Source: Kutzneria sp. CA-103260 (lineage in GTDB: Bacteria; Actinomycetota; Actinomycetes; Mycobacteriales; Pseudonocardiaceae). Taken from it: DNA of 64,000 nucleotides. The stretch's first letter is position 1. The number at the start of each line of letters is the position of its first letter. Of the stretch, positions 59,469 through 64,000 are shown piece after piece. The stretch covers positions 10,106,001 to 10,170,000 of the forward strand of contig NZ_CP073318.1 in the NCBI RefSeq assembly GCF_018263855.1, given 5' to 3'. Both the position numbers and the translations under genes were made by a program. The notes under the pieces are model-generated. The model did no database searches. It saw nothing but the letters and a program-made list of their open reading frames with translations, and was not told where the DNA came from.

Positions 59469-60251
59469 ATGAACATCGTCGTCCTGGTCAAGCAGGTGCC
59501 TGACACCTACTCCGAGCGCAAGCTCGCCGACTCCGACCACACCCTGGACCGGGAGTCGGCTGACGCGGTGCTCGACGAGATCAACGAGCGCGCCGTCGAA
59601 GAAGCGCTGCAGCTCCAGTCCGCGCACGGCGGCGAGGTCACCGTCGTCAGCGTCGGCCCGGACCGCGCCACCGACGCCATCCGCAAGGCGCTGTCCATGG
59701 GCGCCGACAAGGCCGTCCACGTCAGCGACGAGGCGCTGCACGGCTCGGACGCGATCGCCACCGCCAAGGTGCTGGCTAAGGCCGTCGGCACGATCGAGGG
59801 CGTCGACCTGGTGCTGGCCGGCAACGAGGCCACCGACGGCCGCGTCGGCGCGGTGCCGGCGATGGTCGCCGAGCTGCTGGGCCTGCCGGCGCTGACCCAC
59901 GCCCGCAAGGTCGAGGTGGACGGCTCCAGCGTCAAGGTCGAGCGTGAGACCGACGAAGGCGTGCTGCACCTGACCGCCGCGCTGCCCGCGGTGATCAGCG
60001 TCAACGAGAAGATCAACGAGCCGCGCTACCCCTCGTTCAAGGGCATCATGGCGGCCAAGAAGAAGCCGGTGACCACGCTGACCGTGGCCGACCTCGGCGT
60101 CGACGCCGCTGAGCTGGGCATCGAAGGCTCCTGGAGCAAGGTGCTGGAGTCCGCGCCGAAGCCGCCGCGCTCGGCCGGCCAGCGCGTCGAGGACGAGGGC
60201 GACGGCGGCACGAAGGTCGCCGAGTACCTCGTCGGCCAGAAGCTGATCTGA
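59469..60251 (+). CDS. etfB: electron transfer flavoprotein subunit beta
   Basis: 260 residues. EtfB with EtfA forms a heterodimer that carries electrons from acyl-CoA dehydrogenases to the respiratory chain; EtfB binds AMP. The start NIVVLVKQVPDTYSERKL, RAVEEALQLQ and VLAGNEATDGRVGAVPAMVAE (AMP loop, here as VLAGNEATDGRVG) are typical. It corresponds to mycobacterial fixA (Rv3029c) in gene order. ATG after AGGAGA. The etfA start follows 24 nt later. Confidence 0.97.
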   Translation: MNIVVLVKQVPDTYSERKLADSDHTLDRESADAVLDEINERAVEEALQLQSAHGGEVTVVSVGPDRATDAIRKALSMGADKAVHVSDEALHGSDAIATAKVLAKAVGTIEGVDLVLAGNEATDGRVGAVPAMVAELLGLPALTHARKVEVDGSSVKVERETDEGVLHLTAALPAVISVNEKINEPRYPSFKGIMAAKKKPVTTLTVADLGVDAAELGIEGSWSKVLESAPKPPRSAGQRVEDEGDGGTKVAEYLVGQKLI

Positions 60252-60275
60252 CGAACTGACGAGGAGGAAACAGAC

Positions 60276-61229
60276 ATGGCAGAGGTCCTGGTCCTCGTCG
60301 ACCACGTCGACGGCGAGGTCAAGAAGGTCACCCACGAGCTGCTCACCGCGGGCCGCCGCCTCGGCGAGGCCAGCGCGGTCGTCGTCGGCGCCCCCGGCAC
60401 CGCGGCCAAGCTGAAGGACGCCCTGGCCGCGCACGGCGCCGCCAAGGTGTACGTCGCCGAGTCCGACGACGCCGCCAACCAGCTGGTCACCCCCGAGGTG
60501 GACGTGCTGGCCGCGCTGGTCGGCTCGGCCGCCCCGGCGGCCGTCCTGGTCGCCGCGACCGCCCGCGGCAAGGAGATCGCCGGCCGGCTGGCCATCCGCG
60601 TCGGCTCCGGCGTGCTGGTCGACGCCACCGAGGTCAACGGCGACGGCACCGTCGGCCAGTCCATCTTCGGCGGCGCGTACAACGTCAAGGCGCAGGCCAC
60701 CAAGGGCGTGCCGGTGATCTCGCTGCGTCCGGGCGCGGTCGAGGCCGAGAACGCCGAGGGCGCGGCGGCCGAGGAGACCGTGGCGGTGCCGGCCGGCAGC
60801 GCCGTCGTCACCATCACCGGCCGTGAGCCGCTGGCCGGTGGCGACCGCCCCGAGCTGACCGAGGCCTCGGTGGTCGTCTCCGGTGGCCGCGGTGTGGCCA
60901 GCGCGGAGAACTTCGCCGTGGTCGAGGCCCTGGCCGACGCCCTGGGCGGCGCGGTCGGCGCATCCCGCGCGGCGGTGGACTCCGGCTACTACCCGCACCA
61001 GTTCCAGGTCGGCCAGACCGGCAAGACGGTGTCCCCGCAGCTGTACATCGCGCTGGGCATCTCCGGCGCCATCCAGCACCGGGCCGGCATGCAGACCTCG
61101 AAGACGATCATCGCGGTCAACAAGGACGCGGAGGCGCCGATCTTCGAGATCGCCGACTTCGGTGTGGTCGGCGACCTGTTCAAGGTCGCGCCGCAGCTCA
61201 CCGAGGAAGTGCAGAAGCGCAAGGGCTGA
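60276..61229 (+). CDS. etfA: electron transfer flavoprotein subunit alpha
   Basis: 317 residues. The C-terminal FAD-binding domain carries VVSGGRGVASAENFAVV, SRAAVDSGYYPHQFQVGQTG and LGISGAIQHRAGMQTSKTI, the standard EtfA signature. Start: ATG after GAGGAGG. It is equivalent to fixB (Rv3028c). A strong terminator hairpin follows at 61281. No ETF-quinone oxidoreductase gene is visible here. Confidence 0.97.
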   Translation: MAEVLVLVDHVDGEVKKVTHELLTAGRRLGEASAVVVGAPGTAAKLKDALAAHGAAKVYVAESDDAANQLVTPEVDVLAALVGSAAPAAVLVAATARGKEIAGRLAIRVGSGVLVDATEVNGDGTVGQSIFGGAYNVKAQATKGVPVISLRPGAVEAENAEGAAAEETVAVPAGSAVVTITGREPLAGGDRPELTEASVVVSGGRGVASAENFAVVEALADALGGAVGASRAAVDSGYYPHQFQVGQTGKTVSPQLYIALGISGAIQHRAGMQTSKTIIAVNKDAEAPIFEIADFGVVGDLFKVAPQLTEEVQKRKG

Positions 61230-61280
61230 CCGTTTTTGAGTACGGGGGCGGTTCCCATTAACATGGGCACCGGACGAGCT

Positions 61281-61328
61281 CGGGCGACGTGTGTCCGCGG
61301 AAAGCGCGGACCACGTCGCCCGTTGTTA
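61281..61328 (+). terminator. intrinsic terminator of etfBA
   Basis: CGGGCGACGTG and GTCCGCG (61281-61299) pair with CGCGGAC and CACGTCGCCCG (to 61322), with one bulge and a GAAAG-type loop, followed by TTGTTAT. The stem has about 18 bp. Confidence 0.9.
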
Positions 61329-61330
61329 TA

Positions 61331-61350
61331 TCTGGGGGACAGCCCCCAGA
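61331..61350. terminator. second small hairpin after etfBA
   Basis: TCTGGGGG pairs with CCCCCAGA around a short loop at 61331-61350, directly after the main terminator; such GGGGG/CCCCC hairpins are common gene-end signals in actinobacteria. Confidence 0.6.
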
Positions 61351-61472
61351 CCCCCGTGATTCATATCCACTTAACGCTAAATTCACGTCGGCCGGCAATT
61401 AGCTCAAGCGTCATTTTCGCGTAAACGGACATACCCTTCGCAGTACGGGTCACGCCGGGTAGACCAGATGCC

Positions 61473-62237
61473 ATGACGCGGTCGCAACTGCTGGTCAGCA
61501 GCCCGGAAACGGCTCCGGGCACGCCCCGTTACTCGCTGCTCGTGGCACGCGACAACGAGGAGGTGCGGGCCGCCCAGCGGCTGCGGCACCTGGTGTTCGC
61601 CGAGGAAATGGGCGCCACCCTGCATTCCATCGCCGAGGGCGTCGACGCCGACGAGTTCGACGACCGTTGCGATCACCTGGTCGTCCGTGAGGACGAGACC
61701 GGCGAGATCGTCGGCACGTATCGGATGCTGCCGCCGGAGTACGCCGACGGCGGCCTCTACAGCGAGACCGAGTTCGATCTCCGCAATCTTTCCGACCTGC
61801 GCCCGGCGCTGGTCGAGACCGGCCGCTCCTGCGTGCACCCGGACCACCGCAACGGCTCGGTGGTCGGCCTGGTCTGGGCCGGCATCGCCCGCTACATGCT
61901 GCTGTCCGGCCACAAGTGGCTGGCCGGCTGCGCCTCCGTGCCGTTGGCCGACGGCGGCTCGTACGCCGCGGGCGTGTGGAACGCCGTCGCGGCCAAGCAC
62001 CTCTCGCCCGAGGAGTTCCGGGTCACGCCGCTCAACCCGTGGAACCCGGAGTCGGTCGAGGCACCGTCGCGCACGGTGCTGCCGCCGCTGCTCAAGGGCT
62101 ACCTGCGGCTGGGCACCTGGGTCTGCGGCCGCCCCGCCCACGACCCGGACTTCGGCGTCGCCGACCTGTTCGTGCTGCTGTCCATGGACCGGGTCGACCA
62201 GCGCTACCTCAAGTTCTTCCTGGGGCAGACCGCATGA
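61473..62237 (+). CDS. GNAT-like acyltransferase, OlsB-like (Rv3027c counterpart)
   Basis: 254 residues, Acetyltransf_5 type. The N-terminus AAQRLRHLVFAEEMGATL is the hallmark of OlsB-type N-acyltransferases, which make lyso-ornithine lipid by joining a 3-hydroxyacyl-ACP and ornithine. VREDETGEIVGTYRMLPP and ETGRSCVHPDHRNGSVVG hold the acyl-CoA/ACP-binding core. Its stop overlaps the next gene, a PlsC-type acyltransferase, by 4 nt, the OlsB-OlsA arrangement. The order also equals Rv3027c-Rv3026c. Activity on ornithine is inferred. No ribosome binding site precedes the ATG. Confidence 0.78.
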   Translation: MTRSQLLVSSPETAPGTPRYSLLVARDNEEVRAAQRLRHLVFAEEMGATLHSIAEGVDADEFDDRCDHLVVREDETGEIVGTYRMLPPEYADGGLYSETEFDLRNLSDLRPALVETGRSCVHPDHRNGSVVGLVWAGIARYMLLSGHKWLAGCASVPLADGGSYAAGVWNAVAAKHLSPEEFRVTPLNPWNPESVEAPSRTVLPPLLKGYLRLGTWVCGRPAHDPDFGVADLFVLLSMDRVDQRYLKFFLGQTA

Positions 62238-63088
62238 GCGCGCACGCGTGGATGCCGAACTCCCCGTGCGACACGAGCTGCGTCACCGGCGGCACGTTCC
62301 GCCGGGTGTCGATCGTTCGGGTGATGCTGCGGGTGCTGACCGCGCTTGTGGTGCTGCTCAGCGGCCTGCTGATCGTGGTGGCCAAGCCGGTGCTGCGGTC
62401 CAACACCCGGCACGCGATCCGTCGCTGGTTCGCCAGCCTGGTGCGGGCCTTCGGGGTGCGTGTCGAGGTGCACGGTGACGCCAGGTTCCAGGCCACGCCC
62501 GGCCGTGGTGTGCTGGTGGTCAGCAACCACGTGTCCTGGCTGGACTCGCTGACGCTCAACGCCGTGCAGCCGATGGCCATGGTGGCCAAGCTCGACATCA
62601 AGGGCTGGCCGCTGCTGGGCAAGCTGATCTCCGCCGCCGGCTCGGTGTTCATCGACCGGGAGCGGCTGACCAGGCTGCCGGAGACGGTGTCGGAGCTGGG
62701 CGAGGCGCTGCGCAACGGCCTGGCCATCGGCACCAACCCGGAGGGCACCACCTGGTGCGGCATCTCCTCCGGCCGGTTCCGCCCGGCGCTGTTCCAGGCC
62801 GCCCTGGACGCCGGTGTGCCGGTCCGCCCGGTGGCGCTGCGCTACCGCGTGGCCGACGGCACGACCGCCCGTCCAGCGGCGTTCGTCGGCACCGAGGACC
62901 TGGTCACCGCGATGCGCCGGGTGCTGCGGCTGCGCGGCCTGGTCGTCGAGGTGCACGTGCTGCCCGAGATCGCCCCCGGCCGCGCCGACAACCGGCGTGA
63001 TCTGGCTCTCATTGCCGAGGCCGACGTGGCCGAAGCGCTCGGAACGACAGTTGCTTTGCACAAAGAACTGGACTTCCAGCGCGCCTGA
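62234..63088 (+). CDS. PlsC-type 1-acyl-glycerol-3-phosphate-like acyltransferase, OlsA-like
   Basis: 284 residues. An N-terminal membrane helix (LTALVVLLSGLLIVVAKPVL) is followed by the PlsC motifs NHVSWLDSL (HX4D), GSVFIDRER, IGTNPEGTTW and VPVRPVALRY. It transfers an acyl chain to a lysolipid on the inner membrane face. ATG 62234 overlaps the OlsB-like stop (ATGA). The pair could make ornithine lipids, or the second enzyme could serve phospholipid synthesis. Counterpart of Rv3026c by position. Confidence 0.88.
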   Translation: MSAHAWMPNSPCDTSCVTGGTFRRVSIVRVMLRVLTALVVLLSGLLIVVAKPVLRSNTRHAIRRWFASLVRAFGVRVEVHGDARFQATPGRGVLVVSNHVSWLDSLTLNAVQPMAMVAKLDIKGWPLLGKLISAAGSVFIDRERLTRLPETVSELGEALRNGLAIGTNPEGTTWCGISSGRFRPALFQAALDAGVPVRPVALRYRVADGTTARPAAFVGTEDLVTAMRRVLRLRGLVVEVHVLPEIAPGRADNRRDLALIAEADVAEALGTTVALHKELDFQRA

Positions 63089-63105
63089 GGTTGCACAGTA
63101 TCAAG

Positions 63106-64000
63106 GTGAGTGTTGCGGAGGGGACGGCGAGGAAGCCGAGCGCGCTGTGGGCGCCGGATCGTCGAGCAGCCACTACTGGCTTGTTGTTGTTGGTGACGCT
63201 GGCCGCGTTCGAGCAGATGGGTGTGAGCACGGCGTTGCCCACGCTCGTGCACGACCTGCACGGGGAATCGCTGTACTCCTGGCCGTTCACCATGTTCCTG
63301 GCCACCGAGGTGGTCGGGAACGTGCTGGGCGGCCGGTTGTGCGACCGCCGCGGGCCGGCGGCGGTGCTGATGATCGGCCCGCTGCTGTTCGCGCTGGGCC
63401 TGGTGGTCGCCGGCACCTCGCAGGAGATGGCGCAGCTGCTGGTCGGCCGCGCGTTGCAGGGCATCGGCGGCGGGGCCCAGGTCGTCGCGCTGTACGTGAT
63501 GATCGCGATGGTGTTCCCGGAGCGGGACCGGCCGGTCGCGTTCGGCGCGCTGTCCGCCGCCTGGGTCGTGCCGTCGCTGGTCGGGCCGACGATCGCCGGC
63601 CTGGTCACCCAGTACCTGAACTGGCGGTGGATCTTCCTGGGGCTGGCCCCGCTGGTGCTGATCGGCTGGGCGCTGGTGGTGATCGTGCTGCGCCGGCTGC
63701 CGGCGTTCGTGCCCTCGGAGACCGGCCAACGCCGCCGCGGCCTGCCGCTGGCCGCCGTGGCCGCCGCGGTCGGGCTGGCCGTGCTGAGCTGGGCCGGCGA
63801 CCACCCGGACCTGGTCGGCCTGGTCGTCGTGCTGGTGGGCCTGGCCGTGGTGGTGCCGGCGCTGCGGGTGCTGCTGCCCAAGGGCACCCTGGTCGTGCGG
63901 GCCGGCCTGCCCAGCGTGATCCTGGCCCGCAGCCTGCTGTCCGGCGCGTTCTTCGGCAGCCAGATCTTCCTGCCGCTGGTGTTGCAGCAGGTGCACGGCT
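63106..64000 (+). CDS. MFS transporter, DHA2-like, cut by the window edge
   Basis: The first 298 residues are visible. It starts with GTG 63106 (weak AAGG upstream). Hydrophobic helices follow in the major-facilitator pattern: GLLLLVTLAAFEQMGVS, LATEVVGNVLGGRLCDRRGP (loop 2-3 motif), LLVGRALQGIGGGAQVVALY, PSLVGPTIAGLVTQYLNWRW (motif C-like, GPTIAG), then two more helices. This is the drug:H+ antiporter-2 type (EmrB/QacA-like). Substrate unknown. The end of the protein lies beyond 64000. Confidence 0.88.
   Translation, partial: MSVAEGTARKPSALWAPDRRAATTGLLLLVTLAAFEQMGVSTALPTLVHDLHGESLYSWPFTMFLATEVVGNVLGGRLCDRRGPAAVLMIGPLLFALGLVVAGTSQEMAQLLVGRALQGIGGGAQVVALYVMIAMVFPERDRPVAFGALSAAWVVPSLVGPTIAGLVTQYLNWRWIFLGLAPLVLIGWALVVIVLRRLPAFVPSETGQRRRGLPLAAVAAAVGLAVLSWAGDHPDLVGLVVVLVGLAVVVPALRVLLPKGTLVVRAGLPSVILARSLLSGAFFGSQIFLPLVLQQVHG

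Noticed and set aside
59448..61079. Long open frame of about 540 codons on the minus strand across etfB and etfA.
   Set aside because: It is the mirror of GC-rich coding DNA. etfB and etfA have full family signatures on the plus strand, and the minus frame has a His/Gly/Val-biased composition with no motif.

Overview
The window is high-GC actinobacterial DNA: many GTG starts, 4-nt ATGA/GTGA gene overlaps, and several genes with a -10 element so close to the start codon that they look leaderless. Gene content points to Pseudonocardiales (DUF5313 protein, complete GlgE alpha-glucan pathway, and a gene order shared with the mycobacterial Rv3026c-Rv3032 region). This placement is inference from gene content. 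I see no rRNA, tRNA, CRISPR array, transposase or phage gene.

Layout. 1-10.5 kb: a mixed run with two VOC proteins, an AraC-type regulator, a CopD-like membrane protein behind an IdeR/DmdR-type iron box, a lipoprotein zinc peptidase, an alpha/beta hydrolase, a two-component pair, a divergent PRPP-synthetase paralogue and a secreted low-complexity protein with a double-psi-barrel-like tail. 10.6-20.8 kb: the GlgE pathway, glgE-treS-mak-glgB on the minus strand and glgP divergent behind a palindromic operator and a good promoter; glgX lies apart at 39.8-41.9 kb. 21-31 kb: an ABC exporter, a one-module fully reducing type I PKS without a thioesterase, an NAD-dependent reductase and a small secreted disulfide-hairpin protein, possibly one lipid or polyketide locus. 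31-49 kb: a degenerate site-2-protease/TPR membrane protein, cysteine dioxygenase plus rhodanese behind a cysteine-coding leader peptide, an ECF sigma factor coupled to a two-domain VOC protein, a frameshifted S1 protein, a MarR/P450 pair with three phased operators, an enoyl-CoA hydratase/methyltransferase run, a HAD phosphatase, a racemase-like protein and a nucleoside hydrolase. 49.8-63.1 kb: a glucosyltransferase, GH57 branching enzyme and methyltransferase (methylglucose-lipopolysaccharide type), divergent from etfBA and an OlsB/OlsA-like acyltransferase pair, with two sedolisin proteases and two SecD-head-like lipoproteins inserted. The right edge cuts an MFS transporter.

Function. Alpha-glucan chemistry dominates: TreS and Mak turn trehalose into maltose-1-phosphate, GlgE polymerises it, GlgB branches it, GlgP and GlgX degrade it, while the GH57/GT4/methyltransferase set would make a methylated intracellular glucan.

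Non-coding structure is unusually rich. Several gene ends carry long palindromes, and two of these (34.0 and 49.8 kb) belong to one repeat family with conserved outer and central segments and different but self-complementary middle arms. Two genes (37.3-38.1 kb and 57.7-58.4 kb) read as if each had lost a single base, either real disruptions or sequencing errors.
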